The notes: generated by a model not told the origin, from the sequence alone. A stretch of DNA of 64,000 nucleotides from Erinaceus europaeus (GCF_950295315.1 NC_080171.1:97957445-98021444); one strand, 5' to 3'. Positions 1 through 11,795 are shown, numbered from the stretch's first letter. A program made the numbers and translations.

Positions 1-679
1 TCTAGTGGTGCTGGAGATTGAGTCTTAGCCTTTTGGTGCCTTAGGCATGAAAGTCCTTTTTTTGCATCACCACTATGCTATCTATCTCCCTGCTCCTCCT
101 GAAATCTTAAAACTTCTACTACTAATAATAATAATAGTAAGAAATGAATCTGGACTGCCAGAAAGGAAGATGGTGTCTTGGAGAAAGGAAAGAAAATCTC
201 CATTCAGAGCTCATCAGTGTCCAAGACTCACTGGGAAGGACAAAAGCCTCTGGCTGGTGTCTTAAGGGAGGGGTCACTGAGGCCCCTGGCTTGGCATGCC
301 AGTATGGTTTTTCCAGATGTCTGTTGGGGAGTGAGGAGCCCTTCTCTGATCCAGCAGTGCCTTTGGAAAGTAGGTACCTTGCTGTGTGCTTTCTGCTCAG
401 GGACCCATCCACCCATCTCAAGGCAGCCACCAACAGGAGGGAAGTCACAGGTCCCAAATAAACTTGGAGGAGCAGTGAAGCTATGATGCCTCCATACTCA
501 GGGAACATGTACTCATGGGAATTATTTCATATCTGGGTTGTAAGGAGCCTTGGTGAGATGTAACAAGTGTGGCCCATTCCTTGGTGTTTGCAAAGTGCTT
601 TCTTTTTTGCTCCCCCACCCCACACACTGCCCAGGCACTCCTAGCAAAAGAGGGAGCCATGCAAGTATAGTCTCTAGAG

Positions 680-800
680 GTAAATGGACCTACTTTGGAA
701 ACCCAGCCCTGTGTGACCTTGATCAAATCACTTACCCTCTCTGCATTTTCTCTACTTTCAAATGGCAGCAAATGAGGCACCAAGTGCAAAGGCTTGTTCA
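680..800 (+). repeat. MIR SINE remnant
   Basis: The run from 'aacccagccctgtgtgacct' through 'atcacttaccctctctgcat' follows the MIR core order (tgtgtgacctt, then cttaacctctctg, then an aaatggg-like part). It is ancient and pan-mammalian. Confidence 0.6.
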
Positions 801-1734
801 GCCATATCCTGCCTAGACAGGGGCCAGCATAGTCCCCAGCAGAGGCTCCTCAGTACCTGGTGGCTTCCATGACAGTAATAAGAATGATTATTATAAACCA
901 GCACACTTGACATTCATAGCAGCTCCAGGGGGTGGTGGTGTTATTCTTATTTCACAAAGGAGGACACTGGAGGGGGTGGGGTGTTGCTGCCATCTGGGTG
1001 TCTGTCCATCTCACCCCACCATACTCTCCATACCAGGAATGGTCCCGCAGCAATAGCTGGAGGGCAGCTGACCTCTAGTTGAGGCACCGAGTCTCTGACT
1101 GACCTGTGATGAGTGTGTGACTTGTGGAGGGAGTGGTGGCCAAGGCCAGGCTGTGTCACAGAAAGGAGGAGGAAGTAGGGAGCCCTAGAGAGGGGGCTGG
1201 CTACTGGCTTTCTCTCTAGTTCTAGAGCCCTCTCTTCATGAATATGCTGCTTCCTCTGAAGACCTGCCGCTTCACCCCACCCCCATCACTTTCCCCCTAT
1301 TGTGTGTGGGATGTTTCTGTGACCAAGTCATTCCCTCTGGAGGCAAATGTCAGGCCTGCAGACCCTGGGTTGGTTGAGGCCCTACTGTGTGCTGGGCATA
1401 TGTACAATGACAAAGCAGGCCTTTGCCTTTGAGTGTTCATCCTCTGACCAGGGAGGCAGAATTTGAACACATGCCCATTAGCTGTTGAGTGTCAGCCGTG
1501 CCTGGAAGGGGTGGTGGAGGTGGTCATAGTGCTGTTGTATTTGGCAGATAACGGAATCAGCCTCATCCTGTCGGGCTCTCTCATGTCTTCTGGGGGTGAA
1601 CTTGGGACAGTGAGTATCTAGACTAGGAAAGTGGGTAACCATGCCATTGGGGTTGACTCTGACTTAACTGCTGCCATCATTACCACGAGGAACAACTAAG
1701 GCTGGGCTTTGAGCCTTTTCTATGTAGGAGACAA

Positions 1735-1860
1735 GTTGTTAAGTGCTTTATGTATGTGACCCCCATGGATCCTCATGGCTGCTTAGAAAGGTAGAAATTG
1801 CTCATCTCTCCCTTTTACAGATGGGTAAGTGGAGGTCCAAGTTCACTGTGAGAGTGTGGA
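1735..1860 (+). repeat. MIR-like remnant
   Basis: The block contains 'cttttacagatgggtaagtg', matching the 'ttttacagatgaggaaac' part of MIR, preceded by the usual 'aagtgctttatgtatgtga' segment. Confidence 0.5.
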
Positions 1861-2413
1861 CAATTGTTGGGCAAGTCTTTACTCCTACTCCCACTCAGAG
1901 TGGAGTGTTTGTCCCTGCCTCTTAGATGTTGAGATGACCGTGTAACTGGTCACTGGTGTGTTTGGGGTGTTTTCTGAGTGGTGGCCTTTGATGTGCTCTG
2001 TGGAGTAAGACTTAAACCTGATGCTCCTCAGCCTGCAGCAGAGCTTCTTAGCCAAGTGCCGCCTGGATCAGCTGAACCACAATTAACCTGCAGACTCCTG
2101 AATGTGTAAGTACTCAGGGGACTTCAGGCTGGTTTGTTATGCAGCATGACCCTGGCCACAGCTGACCACAGATTACTACAGTTTACAACCCATGGGGGCA
2201 GTACTGGGACTTAAACCAGGGTGCTTTTGACCAGAACCAGCCAACCTAACCTCTATGCTGTGCAGAACATCAACTAAGAACAGGTGGGTGAAGTTCTAAG
2301 CAGAGTGCAAGGCCTTCCATCAGAATGAAGGCACACACAACTGTTATTTGGACGTATGTGACCAAAACTGCTGTGCAAAAACACATTGCTATTGTTTCTT
2401 AAGAGACAAAGAG

Positions 2414-2560
2414 CGGGGCGGAGGGTAGATAGTATAATGGTTATGCAAACGGACTCTCATGCCTGAGGCTCCAAAGTCCCAGGTTCAATCCCCCGCACCA
2501 CCATAAGCCAGAGCTGAACAGTGCTCTGGTTAAAAAAATAATAATAAAAACATAGAGTAA
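2414..2560 (+). mobile_element. tRNA-derived SINE, 'type 3' head
   Basis: The A-box-like head 'gatagtataatggttatgc' is followed by 'ctgaggctccaaagtcccag' and a B-box-like 'ggttcaatccc'. The element ends 'gagctgaacagtgctctgg' plus an A-rich tail. This head recurs at 7257, 19730, 27665, 34425, 47995 and 48186, so it is a lineage SINE. Confidence 0.8.
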
Positions 2561-2569
2561 AAAGAAAGG

Positions 2570-2771
2570 GGAAAAAAATTTAAAAAAAAAGAGAGAGAAA
2601 AAGAGCAAGGAAACTCCACAGCATCTATGGACTGCTGGAAGGAGTTTGCAGTGCTAAAGGCAGAACTATGTGAAAGAGAGAGAGAGAGAAAGAGAGAGAG
2701 ACAGAGAGAGAGAGACAGACAGACAGACAGAGAGAGAGAAACAGAGAGAGAGAGAGACAGAGAGAGAGACA

Positions 2772-2823
<52 letters not shown>
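2570..2823. repeat. Purine-rich (GA)n / (GACA)n microsatellite
   Basis: About 150 bp of near-pure GA with interspersed ACAG units, following the A-rich tail of the SINE at 2414. Long open frames of Arg-Glu or Ser-Leu on the two strands are translation artefacts of the repeat. Confidence 0.9.
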
Positions 2824-3690
2824 CTGACTGAGGGTCCTGTTAGGATTCTGTAATGGGGTTAAAGGCACCACCAGTCGCTAGCATTCCTGCAGGGACCTGG
2901 AGCTGGCCTGGAGCCTGGGAGTCAGACAGACTTGTTTTGGAACCCCAGCCCTCTGCTACCCACAGTGCCTTCTTACCAGAGTGGTAACAACTAGGACTAA
3001 GGGAGGAGACCGGTCCAGACACTCTACACCATCATCACCTTGTGTAGTCTGTACCAGACCAGGTGGCAATTGGAATGATCACCCCCATTTAGTAGACGAG
3101 GAAACTGAGGTTCAGAGAAGAACCCCAGGTCTGCCTGACCTGGAAGTCTGACCCCCCCCAACCCAACCATTCTCCCTTCTGGGACTGCCACCCCGTGCCC
3201 TGAGGAACAGCTTACCCCTTCTCTTAATTGTAATTCAACTACTTGTGATATTTTGGTACCAATTAATATTGATTTTACAATTGGTTTACAGAGATGTTGT
3301 TTTATTACTAATATATTTAATGTGCAAATCAATAAGAACACTTGCTTGGCCCTCTCCCTGGAAGGTAATAAAATCAAATATCTCAGGAGTAAAATGCTAT
3401 CTGATCCATGAATGGCAAAGCAGATGCTTAATGTAATAGTTAAAGACTAGGCCAAGGGCTTGGCAAAGCCCACTGCCATATCTGCACATCCCACCACACC
3501 CTGCCCCCTGGACCCAGATTGACTCTCAAGGCTGCCAGTGAGGCAGCTCTCTGATACCAGATGTGTGGGGATGGACCCAGATGTGTATGGGGACAATGGT
3601 ATAGTGAGGCTCCTCACAAGTGTTTTTTTTTGGGGGGTGGTGGATTTGGGCTAGGGGAGAGGGACATTTTCTTTCTTACTTATTTACTTC
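2824..3690. other. Unique non-coding sequence with one MIR remnant
   Basis: The segment 3060-3130, with 'gaggaaactgaggttcagag', is a MIR 3' portion. The rest shows no gene or lineage repeat. Confidence 0.5.
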
Positions 3691-3694
3691 TTTA

Positions 3695-3815
3695 CTTATA
3701 AAAAAAATTAAAATATTGACAAGACCATAGGATACAAGGGGTACAATTCTCACTACCTTTGTTCTGTAGCCTATCCTCTCCCTTGAAATCTGTCCTATTC
3801 TTTTTCAGGAGAGGG
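3695..3815 (-). mobile_element. Fragment of L1-type 3' end
   Basis: The motif 'tattgacaagaccataggat' followed by 'aggggtacaattctcac' recurs at 16545, 43720 and 58295. In those places, and inverted near 9520, it lies next to a poly(A)/AATAAA end. This copy is short and diverged. Confidence 0.55.
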
Positions 3816-5160
3816 GCATTTTCACCTACTACTTTTGAGAAATTCTCTGTGCGAGTGTGTCCTCCTCTTAACTAAAAACTCTCTTCTTTCTCTCCATCCT
3901 TTCCTTCTGTTTTTATTTCATCAATCCTTCTTGTCGATTCATGTATTTATTTGATTATTTGTTCTTGTTTTCCCACCCACGCAACTGTTCATTCATCCAG
4001 TGATTTGTTCTTTTGTTCATTCCATTTTTCCTATGTGTTCTTTCATTTCATTTTTTTTTATTTGTTCATTCACCTGCCCATGCAATTAGTCTTTGGTTTG
4101 TTTCTTCACACATCTGGTCATCCTGCAGAACTAAGTGCTTGCTATCCATCAGCCTGGACACTGGTGACTGTGGTGGACTTGGACCAGGTGCCTGGTCCCT
4201 ACCTGCTTCCTGATGTGAAGGTCAGATGGGACAGTTGGCCCTCTGTGGTGTCTGTGGTGGCTTGTTCCACCCTTGTTCCATTCTCCTCTACCCAGTGGCA
4301 AAGGCCCAAGCAGGGAAACACCACAGTACTTTTGTTCTTTTGGTCTCTGCTTGGAGTCGCCACTGCTCAGGTTCCCCAGTGAGGACAGATGTGCGCTTAC
4401 CGGACAACTGCAAGAGGGACTCAGCAAGTGCTCAGTGCAGAGTGAACCCTCTGAAATGGTACTGAAATCAGGGGTGGAGCTGTGACTGTCCTCATCTCAG
4501 GACTGAGGAAACCGAGGCCAAGAAGAGTGATAGTGCTCTCCTGTGGTCAGAGATACAACAAAAGCCGTTAGGATTGGTACTCGATTCCTGGTCACCTGAC
4601 TCCCAATACTGCACTTTCCTCCTTGTTGGGGCACTGATCCCAGAGTCAGACTTGGGTCCTAGTCTCTAATTCCCCACTGAACCCAGGGACCCCCAGTGCC
4701 CTCCCCTGTAAGGCCCCTTAACCATGACTCTGAGCTCAGGCATGTAATGCCCGGTGCACAGTAGGTGTTTGTGAGACCCTGCTGAGACAGAGGTTTCAGA
4801 AGCTGCCTGACTGAATGAACAAGCCTTCGCTTCAATGAGTCCCGCCGGTGCAATGTTGGGGATATGTGTCTGTGTGTGGCTTTCCAGGCACAGCTCCCAT
4901 CTCTCCTGGGGTCCCCTGGAGACTGGCTCTGCTAGGGGCTGGGGCCCAGGCCTGGGAGCAGGCTTGGGGGGTGGGGAGCTGGAGTGGGGCTCCCCCGCTG
5001 TGATTTATGGGGGAGCCGATAATGAAGCTGGCTGGCAGTAAATAATCAGACATGAAAATCTTACCATTTAATTAACCAAAAATAAATGACCAAGGGTCCC
5101 GGGAAGAAAGGCGTCCCAGCCACCCCAGAGTCAGTAGCTTCCATGTGCCCAGAGTGGAAT
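3816..5160. other. Mostly unique sequence; MIR and L2-like bits
   Basis: 3840-4090 is T-rich with repeated 'ttcatt' words. About 4490-4620 resembles MIR ('gactgaggaaaccgaggcc'). About 4735-4815 resembles an L2/MIR end ('gtgcacagtaggtgtttg'). No coding frame is convincing. Confidence 0.45.
4985..5100. promoter_or_regulatory. Candidate conserved non-coding element
   Basis: An AT-rich, homeodomain-site-like block ('taccatttaattaaccaaaa', 'ataatgaagctggctggcag') sits inside GC-rich sequence with no repeat similarity. This texture is typical of conserved enhancers. Conservation cannot be measured here. Confidence 0.3.
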
Positions 5161-5167
5161 GCTCTTT

Positions 5168-5217
5168 TGCTCATTCATTCATTCATTCATTCATTCATTC
5201 ATTCATTCATTCATTCC
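5168..5217. repeat. (ATTC)n microsatellite
   Basis: Twelve or so perfect tandem copies of a 4-bp unit (attc/tcat). Confidence 0.95.
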
Positions 5218-5937
5218 TTGCACTTCATTCATTTCCATGGGCACAATCCTTGCCAACCCAGTGGAATTTGTCACCCTCACTTTGCAGAAGGAGGAAGCTG
5301 GTATGTCTTGTGTCCCACATGAATTAACAGATGACCTAGGACTCGATCTCATAGCTCCTGAGCCCAGGACTTCAAAGCACAGTCCTTCTTCCTGCCCAGA
5401 CTCCTGCGCTCTCGCTGCCCTTTGCCCAGATTCTCCCACTGCTCTCCTTCTCCAGGAAGGAGTCCTGGATGCTGCTGCTGAAGGAACCACAGAGTGACCC
5501 TGGGCCTCAAGCAGCTGGAGTGGAGCTGGGTCTCTAACTGCCCATCCCCTGTCTGTCTCTGTGCTCTGCTTGGGTGGTAAATCTTTTTGGTGCCAAGAAG
5601 GCACCTACCTGCATCACTCAACCAATGTTTTCCCTACAGGTGGGAAAGGTTGGGGTATTCTGAGTGGACAAACCCCAGAACAAACAAGGAAGTGCCACTT
5701 GTATGAAAACTGAGCAGGGGCCAGAATCCTCTTTGCCTTTACACCATTTTTTTTGGTCTGACTTTTGCTCACTGCTCCCTGGCATTGTGTGAGAGCATGT
5801 GATAGTCGGTAAGCAGAAAAGGGAGAAGGCACCAGGCACAGGGGAAGTCTGTTTAAAAAAGTACATAATTTATTTAGATATAATTTAAACATAATTTGTA
5901 ATATTTAATAATTTATAAGTAATTACATTTATAATGT

Positions 5938-6112
5938 AAATATTTATTTATTTATTTTTAGATAGACACAGAGATGAACAGAGAGGAAGGGGAGATAGGG
6001 ACAAAAAGAGAGACACCTAGAGCGGTGCTTCAACTGCTTCACCACATGTGAGGCTTTCTTCCCTCCAGGATCAGAGGCTTGAACCTGGGTCCTTGCACAT
6101 GTTAGCCACTTT
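5938..6112 (-). mobile_element. tRNA-derived SINE, 'type 2'
   Basis: The copy reads from an AT-rich tail ('atttatttatttatttttag') to 'gcttgaacctgggtccttgc', the reverse of the B box. It is diverged and lacks the last bases of the head. Confidence 0.75.
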
Positions 6113-6164
6113 CTGGCTCCTGATTCCTTATTCGTAGTCTGAAGCTAGCTAACATTTTGGACTC

Positions 6165-6360
6165 CTTGGCAATGACAGATACTGTACTAAGTGCTTCAGG
6201 CAATATTCCCATTTGACTTTCACAAGCACCCTGTGGACTGAGCAGTCTTATTATCTTTATTTTCCAGGGAGGACTAGAAGGCCCAGAGAGCGATGGTAAC
6301 TTGCACAAGGATGCACAGCTAGTAATAAGTAGGGCTGGGCTGGAAGTCTGGTCTGAGTGC
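6165..6360 (+). repeat. MIR-family remnant
   Basis: The order 'actgtactaagtgcttcagg', 'attatctttattttccaggg', 'gtaacttgcacaaggatgca' and 'cagctagtaataagtaggg' follows a long MIR-type consensus, with moderate divergence. Confidence 0.6.
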
Positions 6361-6629
6361 AAACTGCCATTCTTCACCAATTCTATCTGCTTGTGAGCTG
6401 GCAGAGCTGTCTGGGCAACTGTGCAAACCTCAGTCTTATACCACAGGGAAGACTGCAGGTCCAGGAAGAATGTCTTGTGTGAGTGGGAGGGAAGAAAGTC
6501 TAGATGGAGGACACAGGGTTTGTGAGGGGCCCATCCAATGTGGTCTGGTTTTGGGGAACAGTGGTGGGGAGTGACTGAGGGCACACACTCTGACTTAGAG
6601 GAGCCTGGGCTTGCATTGTGCCTCTGTTT

Positions 6630-7142
6630 TAAAATATTTTTATTTGTTTATTATTGGATAGAGACAGAGAGATACTGAGGAAGGAGGATGAGATAGGGAA
6701 AGAAAGAGACAGAGAGGGGAGTCGGGCTGTAGCGCAGCGGGTTAAGCGCAGGTGGCGCAAAGCACAAGGACCGGCATAAGGATCCCGGTTCGAACCCTGG
6801 CTCCCCACCTGCAGGGGAGTCACTTCACAGGCGGTGAAGCAGGTCTGCAGGTGTCTATCTTTCTCTCCCCCTCTCTGTCTTCCCCTCCTCTCTCCATTTC
6901 TCTCTGTCCTATCCAACAATGACGACAACAACAATAATAACTACAACAATAAAAACAACAAGGGTAACAAAAGGGAATAAAAAAATAAAATAAAATAAAA
7001 GAAAGAGACAGAGAGATACCTGCAGTCCTGCATCACCACTTGGAAAGCTTTCCCCCTGCAAGTGGGGACCAGGGGCTTGAACCTGGGTCATTGCGTACTA
7101 TAATGTGTCCACTTACCCAGGTGCACCACCACTGGCCCCTTG
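6630..7142 (-). mobile_element. 'Type 2' SINE split by a younger SINE
   Basis: The left part (6630-6716) carries the tail and 'ttattggatagagacagaga'. The right part (7016-7142) carries 'gggcttgaacctgggtcatt' and 'gtgcaccaccactggcccc'. Together they form one SINE, interrupted by the element at 6717-6997. Confidence 0.8.
6717..6997 (+). mobile_element. Full-length 'type 1' tRNA-derived SINE
   Basis: The head 'gtagcgcagcgggttaagcg' (A box) is followed by 'ggttcgaaccc' (B box), a body with 'cacctgcaggggagtcactt', and an AAC/AAT-rich tail. It is flanked by a perfect 18-bp target-site duplication at 6699-6716 and 6998-7015, so insertion into the older SINE is recent and L1-like. Confidence 0.92.
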
Positions 7143-7256
7143 CACTGTGCCTCTGCCACCCACTTTGCAAGTGATTTTGGATATGTTCCCTCCCCTCAAT
7201 GAGAACAACAGTATGGAATTGATGGTGGAGGGTGGTTATGAAAGATTACACTAGGC

Positions 7257-7412
7257 TGGGCTGGAGAGGCAGCATAATGATTCTGCAAAAGACTTTCATG
7301 CCTGAGGCTCCAAGGTCTCAGGTTCAATCCCTAGAACCACTATAAGCTAGAGCTGAGCAGTACTCTACTACTTCTCTGTATCTCTCTATCATTAAAATAA
7401 TTTTTTTTTTTA
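7257..7412 (+). mobile_element. 'Type 3' tRNA-derived SINE
   Basis: The copy contains 'aggcagcataatgattctgc', then 'ctgaggctccaaggtctcag', the B-box-like 'ggttcaatccc', and a 3' A/T-rich tail. An 'aagattacactagg' target-site duplication flanks it (about 7240 and 7418). Confidence 0.8.
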
Positions 7413-8454
7413 AAAAAAAGATTACACTAGGCTGCACTCAGCAAAATGTGCAGGAAGGTAACAAGTCCCCAAACAACACAAGTCACTATTGTCTCCCTTC
7501 GTGATCCAGGTCACTATTACTATTGAACACAGATTCTTTTATTTGCAGAAGTAACCAGAGATAACATATCCAAGGAATAGTACCAGGACCATGACAGGCA
7601 CTTAATTAATGTAGGTGTTCTTTTTTTTTTTTTTTCTGTTAAAAAAAGCGCCACATATTTATTTACGTGCATTTGTATACACTGAAGCAAATCTGAAAGG
7701 AAGAATATCGAAATAGCGACTGTGATCCCCCTCCCCCAAGATAACAGGGTTACGGGTGATATTTCTCTTCTCTGATGTTCTGTGTTTTCCACATCTTTAA
7801 TCACAAGCAGGTCTCACTTTTGCATCAGGAAGGGTTAAAAAAAAACACCTGGCAATGGAGGAGCCTGGGCCAGGGGGTACAGCATAGAATTTGAATGAAT
7901 GAGGCCTGGTGTGTGTCAGATTGGAGTGGTGTTCTGGGTTTCTCTCTTATATTTAAAAAAAAATGCCTTAAAGATAAAAACAATTAAAAAGAAAACTGGA
8001 AACAGGAGAAGCTGCCATAGCCAGCCAGCAGGCCCCCACCCTCTGTACAGTGTCCCCAGCTGTCAGTCCCAAAGGAATACTTCATTTTCTGAGGAGCAGG
8101 AGGCTACGGAGAGGTGGAGCTGCTCAGTCCTCAGTGGGCATCAGTGTCTGTAACCCGGATTCTCAAGGCAGCCTCATCTCAGGCCTCTTGCCAGGGATCC
8201 CTGAAGGATGTCCAGTGTCCGGCTATGAAGCGGGAGTGGGGGGCACCCTTTGTGCTTCCAGAAAGTTGAGAGCACCTCTAGGATTGTCACCCCGTCCCCC
8301 CAACCTCGGCTGTGCCCCGTTTCCTTATTTCCTTCCCACCCCAGCAGGGTTCCGTTACTCCAGGCCCATTGGCATATGGGATATGGAGACAATAGAAGCT
8401 GAGTGTAACCACTGTTTACAGAAAAAAATGGTACAAGATTTATTTATTGGAAGG

Positions 8455-8965
8455 TGACTGAGGAATATGAATTCTACACTCCATTTAAAATGCTTTTTAT
8501 TTCTCTCAGCCTTGGGGCTCAGAGTACATCTAATTTCACCCACAGCTATAATTCTCCACCAAACAGTTCCTGCAGCTCCTCTGGGGTCCCCAGGAACCGA
8601 GTTAGTTTATGTCTGCCACTGATGAGGCGCAGGCAGGGGCAGTGCTCTCTGTGCCAGTGCGCAGGCGCAGCGCCCCCCTTCCATGCCGCTCCGACCTGGG
8701 GTTCAGGCACTCGCCTGCAACCCCCAGCTCCAGTCCCAGCTTGGGCCCTGTGATGCCCGTGGTGCCAGGCCCGGGCCTCGGCATGGCCTGTACTCAAGCA
8801 GGCTAGAGGCCCATATCTCATGCTGGACGTGTTGATTGCTCCAACCTCAGAGCTAACAAACAATTAGTTTGTTAGTATATTTATCCTGTGAACATTGGAG
8901 CCTGTGATTACAAATCCAATAGCGGGATTGTGGCAGCATTCGGAGATAAATCTGTGCTCCAGGCC
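8455..8965. promoter_or_regulatory. Candidate conserved non-coding element
   Basis: Repeat-free AT-rich flanks ('taatttcacccacagctata', 'gattacaaatccaatagcgg') surround a GC-rich centre. A perfect 9-bp inverted repeat centred on AATTA lies at 8853-8875. It looks like a developmental enhancer, but this is inference from texture only. Confidence 0.35.
8853..8875. promoter_or_regulatory. Perfect 9-bp inverted repeat around AATTA
   Basis: CTAACAAAC, AATTA, GTTTGTTAG. The two arms are exact reverse complements. The centre contains the TAAT/ATTA core of homeodomain sites, and the arms contain forkhead-like AACAAAC words. Confidence 0.6.
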
Positions 8966-9194
8966 TAGCCAAGTCAGTCCGGGGGGGTGGGGGTAGGGGT
9001 AGGGAGTGGAGGTGGGGGCGGTGGTAGGAGGAGGGGGAGACATCTCGTAGGCCTTGCCTGCAGGTCTCTGAGATCATTTTTTTCCGACTCTTTTCATCTT
9101 GCCTGTCTTCAGTCCTGTTGGTCTGGATGCAACTCAACTAACATGACCTCTAGCCTGCAGGCATGAACAGTGTCCTTCCCTCTGCGCCAGGCTT

Positions 9195-9290
9195 CTGGCT
9201 GTGGGATCTAGGTTCCATGGTCCAGGCTCAGGATCCAAGGTCCAGGCTTCAGGCTCCAGGCTCCAGGCTTCAGGCTCTAGGCTGCAGACA
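9195..9290. repeat. Short minisatellite of 'ccaggct' units
   Basis: Imperfect tandem copies of caggctc/ccaggctt and ggtccaggctt words, with 5-8 copies visible. Confidence 0.7.
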
Positions 9291-9309
9291 TACATTAGAA
9301 GAAGCTGAG

Positions 9310-9550
9310 TCCAGGGAAGCAATTACAGAAGCCAGACCTTCCACCTTCTACAACCCACAATGACCTTGGGTCCATACTCCCAGAGGGATAAAGAACAGGA
9401 AAGCTATCAGGGGAGGGGATGGGATACGGAGGTCTGGTGGTGGGAACTGTGTGGAGTTGTAGCCCCCCCTCCTACGGTTTTGTTAATGTTTCCTTTTTAA
9501 AATAAACAAATAAATGAATTAAATTTTTAAAAAAGAAAAAGATAAAAAAA
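9310..9550 (+). mobile_element. 5'-truncated L1-type 3' end with poly(A)
   Basis: The 3' region ends with 'aataaacaaataaatg' and an A-rich tail. It is flanked by an 11-bp direct repeat AAGAAGCTGAG at 9299-9309 and 9551-9561. The interior ('ctcccagagggataaagaac') is the reverse complement of the sequences near 16650 and 43825. Tail plus duplication identify a retroposed LINE end. Confidence 0.75.
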
Positions 9551-9561
9551 AAGAAGCTGAG

Positions 9562-11110
9562 CCGTGTCGTGTTCCCTCTGCCCCCCCCCCCCCATGATCT
9601 ATGTTCTACCTGGAGAGACAGTGACACCTGCCCTTCAGGGTCAGCACTGTCCGAGGTGTAGGTGGAGTGAGCATGTTGGGGGCTGCAGGAGGAAGGGGAA
9701 ACTCTACCAGAGCTTCCCTTGCCACTGAGTTGTAGCCACTCCCACTTTTTCTTTCTCTCCTTTGCCTTTCAGCATCTTTCCTTGAGATTCTCTCATGTGT
9801 GCGTGTGTACATGGGTGTGTGTAGGCTGGACCTTGTACATGTACAGTTTCACCAATCCCAGGCTGATTTCTCATTCTTTTGCCTCAGAGAGACTGACAGA
9901 GAGACAGCAGGCCAACATTACAGCACTGGAGCTTGCCTGGGTGCCCTGGCACTCCTTCACAGTGCTGTGACTAAAGCCCAGGGTTCAGCACATGGCAAGG
10001 CACAAGTGTTACCCAGTGAGCTATCTTCTGGCTCCAGGACTTTTTTTTATCTTAAAAACAAAAATCCAAACCCTCTGTGGACACTCATCCTGTCATCCCA
10101 TCATCACAGTGTCCTTCACTTCAGCAGGTCCTGACCTACCCTCTTCAGTCTCCCTTCTACCTCCCAGTAGGGTCACTTGCCTGCTCTGTGTGAAATCAGG
10201 ACACTGTGGACACTCCCCCTGCCCATCTCTAGCCTCCTGGGCACCAGGCACAGTGGGCTCTTCTTTCTGTGAGTTCTTGTGCCTTTTGTGTCCACCCTCT
10301 CTGACTGTGTCCTCCCCTGCAACCCCCCCCCCCCCCAGTTCTTTTTCTCTTGGCTTCTTCACTGTGGCTGTTCTGGGCTAGTTCTTCAGTTTCATGCTTC
10401 CCCTCACTCTGCTTGCAGGAGCGTCTCCATTTTCTTTCCCACATCACTTCTTCCTTCCCTTCATCCATCCTCTGGTCTCCAATCAGCCCTCATCTTCCTT
10501 TCCTCCCTCTTGTGCCATAGAAACCCCACATTTCTGCCTCCAGTCCAGAGCTTCCCTATGAACCCAGATTTCCCAGACTCTCCTCTCACTGTGTCCTTGA
10601 ATTCATGGTCCAGCTAGTTTCCCTACACATCTTGTTTCACAGCCAGAAGCTGGGGGTCATCCTCAGTGAGCCTCATCCTTTGTTCCAGCCAGGGAGTCAC
10701 CCCGCTCTGTCAGATCTCTTCCAGATGCTCCACACGCCTGCTCTTCCCATTCCTCCATCACCACCCTTGGCCAAGCCACCAGCATCTCTCACGGGCTCAT
10801 CTGCAGCAGCTTTCTTCTGTCCCCTCAGCTTTGGGTGTCTCCCTTGAACCTTCATAATTCACTCTAGCACTTGTGAACCTAGGAGGGGGCACAGAAAGAT
10901 TTTGTAACATGAGGATACTTATTGTCCATGAAGGATTTTGGGAGAACGTATTGAGGATTTATACACATTCAACACTTACCATGCCTAGCACCAAGCCAAG
11001 CAGTTTATTTGAAGGTCTTACTGAATTCCTATAACTGTGTGAAATAAATGTAGCATTACCTTCCATTTCACAGATGTTAAAAGTAAGATCCAGAGATTAA
11101 GCAATAACAG
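9562..11110. other. Pyrimidine-rich unique sequence
   Basis: C/T-rich non-coding DNA (10080-10850), C-runs at about 9580 and 10322, and a MIR-like segment at 10970-11105 ('attaccttccatttcacaga'). The open frames have no domain and biased Ser/Pro/Leu composition. Confidence 0.45.
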
Positions 11111-11111
11111 G

Positions 11112-11226
11112 AAGGCTGGCAATTTAACTCACTTGGATAGTGTTCTGCTTTGCCAAGGATGTGGCCAAGGTTAAGGCCAGCCCCCACTGCACTGAAGGAA
11201 GATTGGGCACTCTGCTACCTCTTCTC

Positions 11227-11269
<43 letters not shown>

Positions 11270-11275
11270 CTCTAA
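11112..11275 (+). mobile_element. 'Type 4' SINE with (CT)n tail
   Basis: 'ctcacttggatagtgttctg' and 'ctttgcc', then 'cccccactgcactgaaggaa' and a pure CT run at 11229-11266. The same order recurs at 46380 and 61095. Confidence 0.7.
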
Positions 11276-11587
11276 GTTATCCTCAGTGGTAAAGCACTGA
11301 AGACATCAAAACCAAGAAAACAAAACACCAATAAGCCTGAGATTGGATCCAGATTTAAAATGAGGATTGCTTCTCATGCCCTGCTCTCAACTACTATCTG
11401 TGCTATTTTAGGAGGTTCTTAGGCCAAAACAACCCAGCACCTGGCCCTTAGCTGAGCTCAGGTCTGTGTCCACCTTTTCTCTGAACTCTAAGCCTATCTG
11501 AGGATTCTGCAGGGTTTCTGGGCTTATGAGAAACTTCAAGGTCCTGATGAGAATGCACCCTTCTTTTCTTCCATTCTTTTTAGTTTG

Positions 11588-11795
11588 ATTTTTTAATTAT
11601 CTTTATTTATTGGGTATAGACAGTCAGAAATTGAGAGGGTAGGAGGAGATGGAGAGATAGAGATGGAGAGAGACACCTGCAGCCCTGCTTCACCTCTCGC
11701 AAAGCTTTCCCCTGCAGGTGACAACTGGGGCCTCAAACCTGGGTCCTTGCACATTGCAACATGTGCACTCAGTCAGGTGCACCACCACCTGGCCC
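11588..11795 (-). mobile_element. 'Type 2' SINE
   Basis: It runs from 'taattatctttatttattgg' to 'accaccacctggccc', with 'ctcaaacctgggtccttgca' as the reverse B box. Confidence 0.85.

Larger units (their letters stand above)
1..2410. other. Unique non-coding sequence with MIR remnants
   Basis: No gene is visible. Open frames here are short and overlap on both strands without recognisable domains. Two stretches resemble MIR SINEs (listed separately). The remainder looks like single-copy mammalian DNA. Confidence 0.6.
7413..9180. other. Unique sequence with a T-run; no gene
   Basis: It contains a poly-T run at 7621-7637 and a possible degenerate SINE at 7860-7985. The block at 8455-8960 is listed separately. 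Overlapping open frames near 8550-8860 run on both strands and encode low-complexity Pro/Ala/Gly, typical of GC-rich non-coding DNA. Confidence 0.5.

Noticed and set aside
2530..2871. 113-codon Ser/Leu-rich frame and its Arg/Glu antisense frame
   Set aside because: Both are translations of the GA microsatellite.
5160..5220. CRISPR-like array
   Set aside because: It is a plain 4-bp microsatellite without spacers, and this is a mammalian genome.
6102..6584. 160-codon minus-strand frame
   Set aside because: It overlaps a MIR remnant and SINE sequence and has no recognisable domain.
6717..6800. Possible tRNA gene
   Set aside because: A and B boxes are present, but no cloverleaf acceptor stem closes and the sequence continues into a SINE body with a target-site duplication. 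The same holds for the other tRNA-like heads.
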